Part shown: positions 42,294 through 55,085 of the stretch, piece after piece | Layout: each line of letters opens with the position of its first letter | Numbering within the stretch: position 1 is the first letter of the stretch | Assembly: GCF_964340395.1 (NCBI RefSeq) | Contig: NC_135565.1 | Span: forward strand, 18,303,209-18,367,208 | Length of the DNA stretch: 64,000 nucleotides | Origin: Glandiceps talaboti | Lineage: Eukaryota; Hemichordata; Enteropneusta; Spengelidae | Reading direction: 5' to 3' | Translations under genes and position numbers: made by a program | Notes under the pieces: model-generated | The model's database searches: none | What the model was told of the DNA's origin: nothing | What the model saw: the letters and a program-made list of their open reading frames with translations, nothing else

Positions 42294-42575
42294 TTACATA
42301 ATCCTATCACCCCATTGTTACATGGGTGATCCTATCACTGCAATGGGTATGTTCACTGTTACAGATTGGAGATCCTATCACCCAATAGGGTATATTCACT
42401 GTTACACAGGTGATCCCATCACCCCGCAGGGTATGTTCACTATCACTGTTACATGGGTGATCCTATCACCCCACAGGGTATATTCACTGTTACACAGGTG
42501 ATCCCATCACCCCACAGGGTATGTTCACTGTCACTGTTACATGGGTGATCCTATCACCCCACAGGGTATGTTCAT
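42294..42575. repeat. ~42-bp minisatellite (GTTACATGGGTGATCCTATCAC)
   Basis: Six or seven units of GTTACAYRGGTGATCCYATCACCCC-RYAGGGTATRTTCACT occur, with alternating CACTGT insertions making a two-unit higher-order pattern. It directly abuts the MITE duplication at 42293. Confidence 0.9.
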
Positions 42576-43717
42576 TGTTCCAAGCATTTCACAGTATCTC
42601 TATATTTAGATAAATGTATGGCATACAAAGGCAATTGTATACACTGGTAAATAGGTCAACTCTACCTTTTGTTCACAAGACTATTTTACTGTACACTGTG
42701 CGTTCCCAACCAAAATCATGATATGCAAGTTTTAACAGATTTCTCCTCACACTCCAGAATTCCTAAACATTAGAAACACAAGACTGTAAGATACAGTCAT
42801 GTAGAGTAGCAGTAGATTGTGTGGCATGAATGCAGCATCTTGCAGACTACAGAAACCACTAGTGGCAATGTAGGCGTATTACCTTTATGTAGTCAAATTT
42901 ACTTCTACAGTCTTCACCTGCTCCCGATAAACAACAATAAACACACAAGCAAGCAAACAGAGATGGATAAAAGGAATGCGATTCCACTGCTCTACTCAAG
43001 GGAAGGTTACGATAATCCAGTATAAGTACCACACTATTTTCTTCCTTGCCACACTTCCTGTCTTCTTAGATTCAACCTAAGGATTCATCACTTCCTGTCA
43101 CGACACACTGGAGAAAAGGCCTGTTTTGTATCGTTTCGGAGTCCATGAATTTTGATGAATTCATATAGCTATCATCTTAATGCTTGTATTACCAGATACA
43201 ATCGCTCCTTAGTACTTGTAATGTTGTAGCTATTCCTTCAAACTCAGTCAACACAACAACATATACATACATGTGCTAATGTTCTTCCCATGCCGTGCAG
43301 CACTTCATGGTATTGCCCGAAAGTCATTGCCTGTAACCTTTGTGTAATTATAAACATGTAAGCAAAGGACAAAAAATAAAGATAAAACAATTGAATTAAA
43401 CAAGTACCTGTCCTACTCATCACATTGCACCAACATCCTACGTCCTTCAAATTTAATTAACCAAATTAATATAATGCTCATAAATAACTGACCGATACAA
43501 ATTGTGGCTGGGGAGAACCCTGAATACATGTACAAAAAGTACACCACATAGATATTTGTAAACTATGCAATACATTTATGTGAATGGTACATGCTCACAT
43601 GTGATATGTAAACTATATCTGCTGTCTTTCTATTTCTCAGTGTCACATGTGTAGACTACACTTTCATTTTAAAATCTTACATGTACTTCATGGGGAAATA
43701 AATCTGTCATTTAGGGA

Positions 43718-44195
43718 AATTGTACACAGTCATTTTGGTAGACATGTACACGAGCTGATAATTGTACACAGCCATTTTGGTAGACATGTACACGAGTTGA
43801 TAATTGTACACAGCCATTTTGGTAGACATGTACACGAGTTGATAATTGTACACAGCCATTTTGGTAGACATGTACATGAGTTGATAATTGTACACAGCCA
43901 TTTTGGTAGACATGTACACGAGTTGATAATTTTACATAGCCATTTTGGTAGACATGTACACGAGTTGATAATTTTACATAGCCATTCTGGTACAAAAAAG
44001 TAGACATGTACACGAGTTGATAATTGTACACAGCCATTTTGGTAGACATGTACACGAGTTGATAATTGTACACAGCCATTTTGGTAGACATGTGCACGAG
44101 TTTATAATTGTACACAGGCATTTTGGTAGACATGTACATGAGTTGATAATTGTACACAGGCATTTTGGTTGATATGTACATTTGTAAATGAGTTG
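43718..44195. repeat. 42-bp tandem array, about 11 copies
   Basis: The unit carries ATTGTACACAGCCATTTTGG and TAGACATGTACACGAGTTGAT. One unit near 43990 has an extra TACAAAAAAG. Open frames on both strands follow from the 42-bp (14-codon) period. Confidence 0.96.
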
Positions 44196-45320
44196 ATGTA
44201 CATGTATGCAATTCCTTATTCAGTTCTGGCAAAAACTCAAGGTTAACATTCTAACCCGGGTGTGGCATCATCATGGAATGTTGGCGCTTAATCTTACCAT
44301 GACACATGATCCTGACACATACAAATACATTGTAGAGTAGTAAGTTCTGACCTTGAAAACCTGGTTTTATTTTCATAATAAGACCTACATGTACGACTAT
44401 ATTGGGCAAATTTTCACAGTTCTGTCATTTGTAACTAGGGCATCGTCGCAAACCATGGCCGCTTTTAAGGCACTGTCCATTACATGCCCTGCAAGAGTCT
44501 CGTTATTTCGAAGTTCACGGAAGAAATAACAGCTCTGGAGTGCGAGAATGAACAGGGGGGAAAAAACTGTTGTTCATCCCTTTCTTTAGACTGGTACCAG
44601 TAGTCCCTTTGAAATTATTTTTTGGGGTCATCATCTTCAAATGTTTTGAATGTTATTGATTTAATATTTTGTGAAGGAAAATGTGATAAACATTCTTTTT
44701 TATTTTCCACTGTTACTAGCACTACTAGCAGTCTCCCAAGTTATGTATAGTAATGTTCACCTGACTGTTCACAATCACTCACTCAGGTTGCTATTTCATA
44801 CCAAAGAACACAACTGCGTTCAAAAAAAAAATATTCACAAAAAGAGTGTAAAAAAAGCCGAGAGACTTGAACAAATCAGCCCTATCCCAAAACATGGCAA
44901 TAGTGACTGAGAGAGGGCTCCATTTTGGTAGGTATATGAAAACGTGAAGCCCTATGAAAATAAATATACCTCAATGTTATTTGTGCTGTCAGACGTATTG
45001 CTTAATAAATTGGTTATCTGGTACTAAAGAAAGGAACTGCCTGGAAATAATATTTCAAATTTCTTCATAAATATTGTAAAATTTCAAAAGAAATTTGCTA
45101 TAAATGCTTCCATAACTTGATGTACTTTCACCAAAGTACACATACCACTGATATCGTTAACACATCACATACTTTGATCTTTATCTAGCAAAGTCTGAGT
45201 AAATACTATTGTAATTTATACTAACCAGCAAAAAGCACAGACTAGTATATTTATAGATCTATGTATGACCAAAACTGAATGCATACATGTACAAATGTAT
45301 GTGTGTGTAGAGTTACATTT

Positions 45321-45487
45321 CAGTGTTTTATTTAAGGGCGGTAAGTAGGTAAAATCTACCGGGGTTCCCACATCATTTTACCAGGGTTCCCCACCTAAAC
45401 TATGATACATTGCATGGGAAGCACTACCAGTTTTACCTCTTTCCCCCTTTCTGTTACCGGGGTTCCCAAACCTTAGCAAAAACACTG
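45321..45487. mobile_element. CAGTGTTTT MITE, second copy (inverted)
   Basis: The inverse of the 41924 copy, 167 bp. CATTT flanks both sides (45316-45320 and 45488-45492). High similarity to the first copy indicates a recently active family. Confidence 0.85.
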
Positions 45488-46720
45488 CATTTTGTATGAT
45501 GAATAGAATGTTTGACTTTTTTATATCACTTACAATATAGGAACTGGCAATGAATTGAGATTGTTGAATATAAAATGTACATGCAGTTTCGAGACCAGGA
45601 GAGATTCAAAGCCACAGATAGCCTGTAGACTAACATACCCCAGGTATTATTTGCATACATATGTACTGCAGGCACCAGTAAAGATTTGGTAAATATCAAT
45701 TATCATATGTAATTGTAACAAGTATTTTCAATAGAACATTACATTTGTCGACAGGGTTCTCCACATATTTGAAATTTAGAGGGGTAGCCTTATTAGGAAT
45801 AGTAATTTGCATACAATTACCATGTATTCATTTGCATGACAAAAACATAACTTACATTCATTCAAGCTGAGTTTGAAAGTGTTTTTAGCAGGTAAACATG
45901 TAAAATCTACCTTCAGTTGCTAAGGTAGTTATCATGGTTTCCAACTAAAACAACTATGGTATAGTGCATGAAATTTTTGACAATTTTTCACTCTATTACC
46001 AAAATATTAAGATATGTCTACAAAAATCTTTGCAACTTGAATGTATAAACAGCATGCAATAGGCAACTATGCAAGTGTTACCTAATTTTCCCGTTTCTGT
46101 TGCCACATATCCCCATATTTTAATTTCCAAAAACATTTTGGAATATCTATGGAACATGTTCCAGGAATGTAGATAAGGAGTGATACATGTAGCTGGTTAA
46201 AAACCACCAGCTACTCTGTAACGTTCTGCCAGCTACTTTTTCATGAATTTGTTTAAAAATTCAACCATTATATTTCTGACATTAGGCAGATTTATGAGTT
46301 CCATTCCTAGATATTACTGCCTACTTTTCACATTTTACTGACGGTAGGTTTCAATATGGGTCCCTTCCTGTAGTGCTGTACAGAAGTACAAGGAGCTACA
46401 TACATGTACTCCTTGATAAAGTGAAACCTACTAACCCTCACAGAACTATGTGTCTGACACACTTAGGCTGCATACCACAGAAGGCAATAATCGCGAAACA
46501 ACAGAAATCGAATGTTGGTGTACATTTTTACATTGCAACAACCAACTCGTATATCTCTACCAACATGCCCTCTACAAAGAAAGACAATTTTTGTGGAAGG
46601 TATGAGTTATTGGGTTACTGAAGGTATGAGTGATAGACTGGGTTATCTAGGAAGTCACTACTTACAATTACATTTTTTGTACGTACATGTTGTACATTTG
46701 TACAGGATAAGGGAATGGAC

Positions 46721-46897
46721 CTGTGTGCCCTCTAATGATAGCCACATTTTGTTGTTGTGATTCAAAATGAAAAAAACCAGCATTTCTTGTGAGTCACCAC
46801 ATACATGTAGTAAGAGATAGGGGAACACCAAATTTTGGTGCATCACTAGAAATTATGTGCATCAATGGTGTGTCACATTGGCTTAGAGGGCACACTG
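46721..46897. mobile_element. CAGTGTGCCCTCTA hAT MITE
   Basis: Starts CTGTGTGCCCTCTAATGATAG and ends CTTAGAGGGCACACTG. Inner blocks are shared with the other copies in inverse orientation. The target duplication is eroded. Confidence 0.8.
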
Positions 46898-46962
46898 GAA
46901 GTGAAAAGCACATACGTGGACCAAATTCTGCTGCTTGATAAGAATTTATTATGTCTGCAGCA

Positions 46963-46988
46963 CATCAAATCGACTTAGAGGGCACACT
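46963..46988. mobile_element. Solo terminal fragment of the hAT MITE
   Basis: CATCAAATCGACTTAGAGGGCACACT is the right end of the family without its body, 66 bp from the 46721-46897 copy. Confidence 0.6.
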
Positions 46989-47861
46989 ATTCACCCAAGA
47001 GCTTCATAAAGTTACAGGTTCACCCAATGGTTTCGTCAGTCCATATTTTCACACTTCCTGAAGACAGAACTACTGGTCACCTTTTTGGTTATCAATTTCA
47101 GAAAATGGAAGCCCACTGAGACTACCAAACAAAAGCGTTAATTTAGAGTCCTGACGGAGTATACCACACAATTATTACAAAGATGAAATATTCAACATTT
47201 ACACAAACATATATATATGTTATCAGTGTTCAACCTAGATTATAAGCATACAGTAGAGTCGATACCGAATTAATATAATTACCGATATAATCTATCCTAC
47301 TGGACTAGCTGTTGTTTTGAATGACAACATCATACCTGGATCATTGAGAACATTCATAGACACTATACGAAAATATGACCATGTCTTTCCACCGGGGTAA
47401 ATCTTTAAGCAGAGGATGTGTAAATGTGGTGAGTATGAGACGAAGTGACACCTTTGACTTAATTTACCCGCAGTAATATCTCGCCTTGGGGTTGTAGGCA
47501 GTCAAAAGTGTCACTTCGTCTCGTAATACCCCTTGACAGAGATGGTAGTTAGGTGGGTCACAGGTTGGGTAAAGGTGGGTAAATTTGACTTTTCGTATAG
47601 TGTATAGGCTAGAGTGGTACTGGTGGACAATTTGCCTAAGAAATGGATACATTGATGTGTTCACTATTATCTCCCCACTCTACCCCCGTCCTACAACCTA
47701 CTGTAGCACAGGTGTACCAACTAATCCAAGTGTACTGTCAAAGGCAATACACATATTTACAAAATGTATTTGTTAATGGGCAATGAAACTCCTACATTAC
47801 TTTAAACATCTCTGAGTAAGTCCCTTCATAACCTGATGGCATTCAGCTAAGCTATTGGTAA

Positions 47862-48333
47862 GGCCTAAAAAAAAATAGTTTGTTCCGGTTACCCAACCCC
47901 ACCTAGTTTTTCACTGCTGACCCTAAACTTTTTTAACATACTCTAGAACAAAATCGCGAAAATTGTGAAGTCTCGCCAGAAATACTGGATGTGAAAACTG
48001 ACAGCAAATTAAAAAGACAATATAAAACTGTTCTTCGAATCTGTAATGGCTGTACATCTGATGAGAAGAAACCAATAACACAGAGGCCATATGGGAAACA
48101 ACAGAAAACATAACTACCTGAATTAGAGACACTTACAAAAAAAAATATAATAAAATATGAAAAAAAATAATTAAAAAAAATAAAAATAAAATAATAACAA
48201 ATAATTTTAAAAATATGAAAAAAATATAATAAAATGATAATTATCAAAATAAAATAAAAAATCTACGTACCCCACCTACATTTGTATTCTAAAATTAAGT
48301 GTAATTGGAACCGCACAATTTTTTTATTAGGCC
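47862..48333. mobile_element. GGCCTAAAAA inverted-repeat element, 472 bp, TAA duplication (Harbinger-like)
   Basis: The left end GGCCTAAAAAAAAATAGTTTG and the right end (reversed) GGCCTAATAAAAAAATTGTG are imperfect TIRs running into GTTCCGGTTAC / GGTTCCAATTAC. TAA flanks both sides. A 3-bp TWA-type duplication and GGCC ends suggest a PIF/Harbinger MITE. The interior has an open stretch (VLRICNGCTSDEKKPITQRP) shared with the 25395 copy. Confidence 0.6.
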
Positions 48334-49099
48334 TAACGAGTCCTAATTATTGCACTTTTCAATAGCTATATCATTATTTCCTACCTATTACCTCTCTCTG
48401 GGTTTACACCATCAACTACTAGTAGTGCTAATTTTATTTGAACACAAGAACGGTGCTTAACACATCTGCAAAGCACTGGGTCAGTCTTCCAAGCGATTAC
48501 AATTTTGTTGTGGAGAACGCTAAGAATCATAAATACATTTGTACAGCTAACGAACTGGTCTCTGACTAGCCTAGCACTGAAGTGGTAACTGCCTACATGT
48601 ACATTGTACATGTAATAGCTCAGTACTCAAGAGCTATTTTCCTAATTGGAACTGGGCCTTTTAAAGGGCCATGTTTCAATCCCAGGTCATTGTATTATTA
48701 TTATCTTTATAAGGATTACATGGGAGCATTCTTTTGTTATAATTCAACTTTAAGCTCTGTCAAACCCTTAGACCCAGGAAATACCGTACTTCGCGTATCC
48801 TGTTCAGTGTTGGTGGCAGATCTATCGTTAAACAAACAGTTTTCACATCTAGATTTTAAGCCTAATCCGAAGCGGGCCTTTCACACAGAGCTGGCTCTAA
48901 CACTCCATCAGCATGTATTAACTAGCAAAATGAAGCGTTACATATACATGTACATGTGCGTGTACCAGGCAAATGTTAATACTAGACTAGTCCAGTGTTA
49001 AAATCAGATTGACAGGGTGCTAGCAAATATAAAAGGAGGTTTTGAGCTGTATTAATAACTACATCAGAAGACTACAGTATGTGGCATCTGCTATGATCA

Positions 49100-49483
49100 C
49101 TTTTAAACAACACTGCAGTAATGAATCGTTCATTGAAAAAATCAAACAGAAAGCTGGAGCCTATGAACCTCTACTTCAAGTAGCCCAAAGAAGGAAGCTC
49201 CAGTGGTTTGGTTTGGTTTGGTTTGGTCATGTCACCTGCAGACCTGGAACTGGCACAAACAATTATGCATTGCGTTGAAGGGTCGAGGGCATTATGAGAA
49301 GAAGGAGACCAGGTGCAAACTGGAGCTCTATCATCAGAAAATGGACTAACAAGAGTGTAGTAGAGTGCATTACAAGTGCAGAGGCTCGGATGAGTGGAGG
49401 AAAGTAGTGGAGTCATCAAAGTACTTGTACCCTAATGGCTACGAGAGTGACCTGACCCGACTTGACTATCTTACTGTAATATG
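49100..49483 (+). pseudogene. LINE reverse-transcriptase C-terminal remnant
   Basis: Translation gives EPLLQVAQRRKLQWFG...WFGHV, then after a frame change VEGIMRRRRPGANWSSIIRKW, and later PNGYESDLTRLDYLTVI. This matches the familiar end of CR1/Jockey/L2-type ORF2 proteins (L..V.RRKL.WFGHV, then G.RRRGRP...W). Frame changes, a stop and a WFGLV duplication show decay. Confidence 0.7.
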
Positions 49484-50494
49484 AACCTGTTCCTAATCCT
49501 AATTTTATCTATGTTAAAAAATACACCTGGTGATAACAAAATGTTCAACTGGAACCCTGTGCTATGGTTTTAAAAAGTTAGTAAAGTGAAATTCACATGT
49601 CAGACACACTTAAGTTGATTGTACTCCCGTCAAGTAGCAATTATTTTGATTTCTAGGTGAAGTTTTCAAAAGCTCTTTCTGAAGGAGGGGACCCACCTTT
49701 TACTGTGCCAGGACTCTTCTGGTAATTGCGGGGTTTATTTCCGGCCTTTTCAGCTCTCTCATCAAAAATCCAAGGGAAACCACTGAATAACTCCAAAAAT
49801 TTGTGGTAGTATACACAGTACATGCATGTGTAGTTTACTGGTTACATGGCAATATTTGGCTCAATCTACAGTGACAGGTGAACATTGCTGGGGTAATTTA
49901 TTTTTCATTTCCTAAAACTCAGTCTGTCTTTGTAGAAAGTCTAAGATGGAAAACATTACGAAAAAAGAAACAGTGAAATAACATTTCTACAAAATTTTTC
50001 AAACTCAAACGATAATACATTTTCTTCTCAGAGCAGAATTTCAAAATCATGAAAATACTAATTTGCATCATATGAATCTATTTTGCTTACTATCGTTAGG
50101 TTTTGTCTCAATTTAGGAGCATTTTTTCTTATAATATAATGACAAATAACGACAACGAGAAAATCATGTACAGTTTGTATTTCCCGACAGATTAGCTGTC
50201 TCGTTGATTTCTTTATAATTCAGTAAATACACAATAGACATTGAAATACCATCTTGTCAGCTCAATTATAATTAATCCCCTCAAGATCAAAGAGTTCTAT
50301 TATAATTTGCCCCATGTGAGTCTACATCACTTGAGATACTATCCTTTTATAGGACTTTATACATTGTACATTGTAATTTCCCTTTTTGTTGAGATTCGTT
50401 ATGATTTATTGCAATGCCTTGCAGTATTGCCCTACTGGGTATTCTGAGTACATTGTATGTCTGTTTGTTTGTCTGGTTGTCAGTCTCTGTCTGC

Positions 50495-50496
<2 letters not shown>

Positions 50497-50554
<58 letters not shown>

Positions 50555-50960
50555 GTGTGTGTATGTATGTACATGTATGTATGTATGTATGTATGTATGT
50601 ACATGTATGTATGTATGTATGTATGTATGTATGTATGTATGTATGTATGTATGTATGTATGTATGTATCATATGTACATGTACATGTACGTATGTATGTG
50701 TGTATCATCAGTATGTATGTATGTATATATGTATGTGTGTATGTATGTATATATGTATGTGTGTATGTATGTATGTATGTACATGTATGTATGTATGTAT
50801 GTATGCATATATGTATGTGTATATGTATGTATGTACATGTATGTATGTATATGTACATGTATGTGTCTGTGTATGCGTACATGTATATGTATATGTACAC
50901 ATGTACATGTACAATGTATGTACATGTATGTAATTATGTGTACATGTATGTAAGCATGCA
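50497..50960. repeat. (TG)n and (GTAT)n microsatellite block
   Basis: About 25 TG units are followed by long ATGT tetramer runs with TACATG interruptions. The long YVCM-repeat ORFs on both strands are artefacts. Confidence 0.97.
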
Positions 50961-51114
50961 CACATGTACATCATGTAATTGTATTCATGTGTACATTTTG
51001 TATGTACATTTTTGGATGTTATGTGACCTGCATTGTAAGGCAATTGTTTTAATATATTTTGTTGTACACAAAGTACAGTACATATATGACCATGTAGGAT
51101 GTAGCATGAAAACT

Positions 51115-51280
51115 GTGCCCTCTCAGTCAGCTTGATGTAATTATACTGACATCATCTTATCACAGTAAATCACCCACCAAAAAATGTTATGTTCTCCTAC
51201 CTCTTACTCTGTTTACAAACGAGTAACAAGAATAAACAACTTTTTTCATCAATTTGACCAACAACAAATATGTGTGTCTT
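51115..51280. mobile_element. Decayed hAT MITE copy
   Basis: Left end GTGCCCTCTCAGTCAGCTTGATG and the block ATGTTCTCCTACCTCTTACTCTG match the family; the right TIR is gone. Confidence 0.6.
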
Positions 51281-51796
51281 TTATAAAGGGGAGGAGGGTG
51301 GCTCACTGATACCATTGGTACAATCCAAAATAGTACACTCCACTTGCTCATTCATCAACTCATGAAAATAGCACGTTTTTTGTAAGTCAGTGCACTGCGA
51401 TATCAGCTATGTTTTCATAAAGGATAGAAAACTGGTACTGTCAACATATTATTTTACGCTTGTTTTTCTTCATTTCTCATGGTTAAATTGACAATGCTCT
51501 AACCAACTTTTTCATCTTTAATGTTCTTTATTGGAATAACAACTTAGTGTGTACAATAACAAGCACACCTAGAAATGTGCTGCCTGTCCCCCACCCCCAC
51601 CCACACACCCACTGAAAGCTACTACAGTACTAACTATATGACTTCCTAGGTGAAGCTTTCACTAGCTGTATTAATTTCCTCTGTTTAAAATAACAAAGTC
51701 TATTGTCAATAATAGATACTTTACCAGACAAATCTCTCTAACACTACACATGGCTTGCTATATGCCATTGGACTATACGGTGGAGATGATTGTAAC

Positions 51797-51967
51797 CAGT
51801 GTGCCCTCTAAGTCAATTTGTTGCACCACTGACACACACAATCTCTAGTGATGCATCAAAATTTGGTGTTCCCCTATCTCTTACTATGTAGTGACTCACA
51901 AGAAATGCCAGTTTTTCTCATTTTGACTCACAACAACAAAATTTGGCTATCGTTAGAGGACACACTG
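51797..51967. mobile_element. CAGTGTGCCCTCTA hAT MITE, 171 bp
   Basis: The TIR tips are CAGTGTGCCCTCTAAG and GTTAGAGGACACACTG. The 8-bp flanks ATTGTAAC (51789-51796) and ATTGTAAT (51968-51975) match at 7 of 8. hAT elements make 8-bp duplications. Confidence 0.88.
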
Positions 51968-52117
51968 ATTGTAATGCATACAGGACTAGATAAGAGACTG
52001 ACAAACTTGGCAGCTTGGTAGCATTCTCTTATACATGTATGTTCACCTGATACTTGCCAACAATAGACATTTCACTACATCAGCCATTAGATGACATACA
52101 GCCTTATCAGACCTTAG

Positions 52118-52133
52118 TGCCAGCAGGGGGTAC
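52118..52133 (+). promoter_or_regulatory. CTCF-like motif
   Basis: TGCCAGCAGGGGGTAC is a strong match to the CTCF core CCAGCAGGGGGC except for its last bases. Confidence 0.35.
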
Positions 52134-52470
52134 AAAACTGTAACACACCAACCAGTCAAAGTAACCTGGTATGACTACCGGGTACATTTTGTATGGACAT
52201 TGGACTCCCATTTCCTAAATTACCCCAACTGATACATGATGCATTTCTTAAAAAGTCACACGGCAGAATTAACCATAATCATTCCAACTGTGAGTTCTAG
52301 GAAATGACAGTAAGTTTAATCATTCCAATACGTGAGTTACTAGACAGATTAATAACAGACATAGGAAAACCTAGCAATTCAATAGTCTGACTTATAACCT
52401 GCATACAAATAGAAATATTAGAGATAGGAATCTACAAGGAAAAGACAAATTTTCATTGACTTATCTACTA

Positions 52471-55085
52471 CCGTTAAATCTGTATTTATAGCCGCACATT
52501 TATTTAAAGACGCACCCTTACTTTGTGCTCAGGTGAGACGGAGTCATTGAATGATTTTGAAAATCACCTATTGTGTCTATTTGAAGACGCACCCCGACTT
52601 CAAAGCCAGTCCGGTACTTTGACATTGCCTATGGACCCGACAAGTTGTCTGAGCTCCGTACAACAATTGACACAATTTGTATCTTTTCTTTCAGTACGTA
52701 CTGTCAATCAAATAAACGTGTGAATGATTGAAAATAACACAATGACTGCTCTATCTCGGTTCTTTGATGGCTATTTCAAAGCGAATAAGCCGACTATTTA
52801 CAGTCTATAATAGTTGACACTTTTTCTCTAAACGATTGACACATTTTCAATAATCAATGTGATTTTACATACACTTTGCCGACAACGATACCCCCCCCCC
52901 CAATGGATTAAAACAATGAGCACTTATCACCGTGTTTACCGACACACGGATGTACACTAGCTAACTCATACAAACTATATAAAATGTGATAATGAAATGC
53001 ATAGATTTCTAATAAATTCTGCGAAATTTCACTGATCTAACCATTACGACTCTAGTATTACTACTGAGAACATCGTAAAGCTATCCGAAAACCGTATCCC
53101 GTATCTACTATCCAGTACCTATACCTAGCATCATGCCTAAAGAGAATCGTCCACGTTCCTGTCGTCGCCGTATGGCTTATGATACGTCATTCAAGCTAAG
53201 AGTAATCGCGAAAGTTTCTGAGTTGGGTAGTAATCGTAAGACTGCCGAGTACTTTGGGTTAAACGAGAAACAAGTACGAGATTGGTTGAAGAAGAAAGAT
53301 GAACTCGCTGTCTCTTCAAAGAACTCCAAGCGTCTCCAGGGTGCTGGCAGACCAGTAAAAGACAACGTACTTGACAACCAACTGATGAACTGGGTTGATA
53401 CCCAACGTAAGAATGGAAATGGGGTGACTGGTAAACAACTACAACGTCAGGCGCTGAGGATGTCAAGTGGTAACACTTCGGCATTCAAGGCGTCTGATGG
53501 TTGGTTGCAGAGTTTTAAACGTCGCCATGCTTTGTCAACTCGTCAGCAAACGTCAATAGGACAGAAGTTACCAAAAGACTTTGAGGAGAAGATGGTTGCG
53601 TTCCATCGGTTCGTCATCCAGTTGAGGGAGAAAAATAAGTACCATCTGTCCGATATCTACAACATGGACGAAACACCACTTCGTTTCGACATGCCAGGAA
53701 ACCGCACTCTCGATCGTGTAGGTTCAAAAACAGTCCACATCAAAACAACAGGTTCCGAGAAGAAGGGTTTTACTGCCGTGTTCACCGTGTCTGCCGATGG
53801 GGCAAAACAGTTACCAATCATTATATTTAAAGGAAAGAGAGACCAGAGTCATTTATCAATCCCAAGTAAAATACGTGTTCGAGTCCAGCAGAAAGGTTAC
53901 ATTGATGAAAAAGGTACGTTACATTTACAGATAACTTATATCATTACAATTGCAAAAGTTTGAAACGGAATCGAGTAAACAAGAATTTTGCATAATTTAT
54001 GTAAAAAATGATGTCATGCATGCACATACAGATTGATTGGTTTATTGAGCCATGACGTATTTTCCGTGGATGTTACGACCAATGAATGAAGTGAAGGTTG
54101 ATGACGTTTTATTTACACCGTGTTAGCATGCTCTCCATGTATGCATACTCCATGCATGAACAACTCGACACGTTGACATTGTTTCATACGCTAAGCTATT
54201 GTTATTTTATTTGTTTCAGGTTGTCTTGATTACATACGTCAGCTGTTCCCTCGTCTTGACAGCAACAAACGAAGACTGCTTGTGTGGGATTCGTGTTCCG
54301 TCCATTTAACAAACGCTGTTAAGGAAGATCTACGATCCCGCAACGTCGATATAGCAGTGATCCCTGGTGGACTGACTCCCTTACTCCAGCCACTCGATGT
54401 CGGTGTCAACAAGCCTGTGAAGACGTCTGTTCGTGACAGTTGGGATGAGTGGATGAAGGACGGTGAGGCAGAGTTTACAGCGAGTGGCAAGAGGAAACCC
54501 CCAAGTCGAGAAATGGTAGTGCGATGGGTGTTGTCTGCGTGGGACGACTTGTCACCGTCCATCGTTCGCCGATCATTCCTGAAGTGTGGCATATCCAACA
54601 ACCTAGACGGAACTGAAGACGATCTCCTGTATGAAGATTTAGAAACAGATGACGAAGACGAAGTCGACGACGAACTAGCAGAAAAAATTGCGGACATATT
54701 CGACAGCGATGTAGAAGATGAAGACGATTTCCTTGGTTAAATCTGAGGTATCGTACCAAAAATTAACGGCCCTTTTCAGGGCCACCACATCCTCCAAAAA
54801 GAGTATACCATAAACCACAACAAGTCCCGATTATACACATACAAATAAATGTTCATGTTGTACATATTTGAAACAAAACTTACAATTAATTCACGGCCTA
54901 CTAATAAAATTGAATTGAATTGATGATTGAAAATGTGTCAAAATTAGATGAAATTCTTGTTTACCTTTTTTTTTACCAGGTAAAACGTTGTTATTAAAGA
55001 CGCACCCCGACTTCGATGTTTGTTTTATAGATAATATGTTGCAAAATAATAATTAAAGCCGCGGCTTTAAATACAGATTTAACGG
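52471..55085 (+). mobile_element. Complete pogo-superfamily transposon with spliced transposase
   Basis: The TIR CCGTTAAATCTGTATTTATAG (52471) matches the right end (reversed) with one change in the first 25 bases. TA lies on both sides (52469-52470 and 55086-55087). The ends hold subterminal direct repeats AAGACGCACCCCGACTTC (52584-52601 and 54997-55014), likely transposase-binding sites. It is unrelated in sequence to the 28647 element. Confidence 0.92.
53133..54740 (+). CDS. Pogo/Tigger-type transposase, two exons, 433 aa
   Basis: Exon 1 is 53133-53913 (donor AAAG|GTACGT) and exon 2 is 54220-54740 (acceptor TTGTTTCAG|GTTGTC). The phase-1 join restores the frame exactly (IDEKG + CLDYIRQLF). 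Residues about 14-57 are a Brinker-type DNA-binding domain (YDTSFKLRVIAKVSELG... VRDWLKKK), as in POGK. Residues about 80-135 are a CENP-B HTH (MNWVDTQRKNGNGVTG... WLQSFKRRH). The DDE_1 core has D179 (YNMDET), D284 (LLVWDSCSVHLT) and D320 (LLQPLDVGVNKP), with DD35D spacing. The C-terminal 45 residues are strongly acidic. No disabling change is visible, so it may be active. Confidence 0.92.

Larger units (their letters stand above)
44200..52470. other. Non-coding region with dispersed transposon copies
   Basis: Apart from the listed MITEs, the LINE fragment and microsatellites, nothing gene-like was recognised. A 24-codon ORF at 44455-44529 (MAAFKALSITCPARVSLFR...) has a good start context but no supporting exon. 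Confidence 0.5.

Noticed and set aside
50386-51135. 249-codon and other Tyr/Val/Cys/Met-rich ORFs
   Set aside because: TG and GTAT microsatellite translations.
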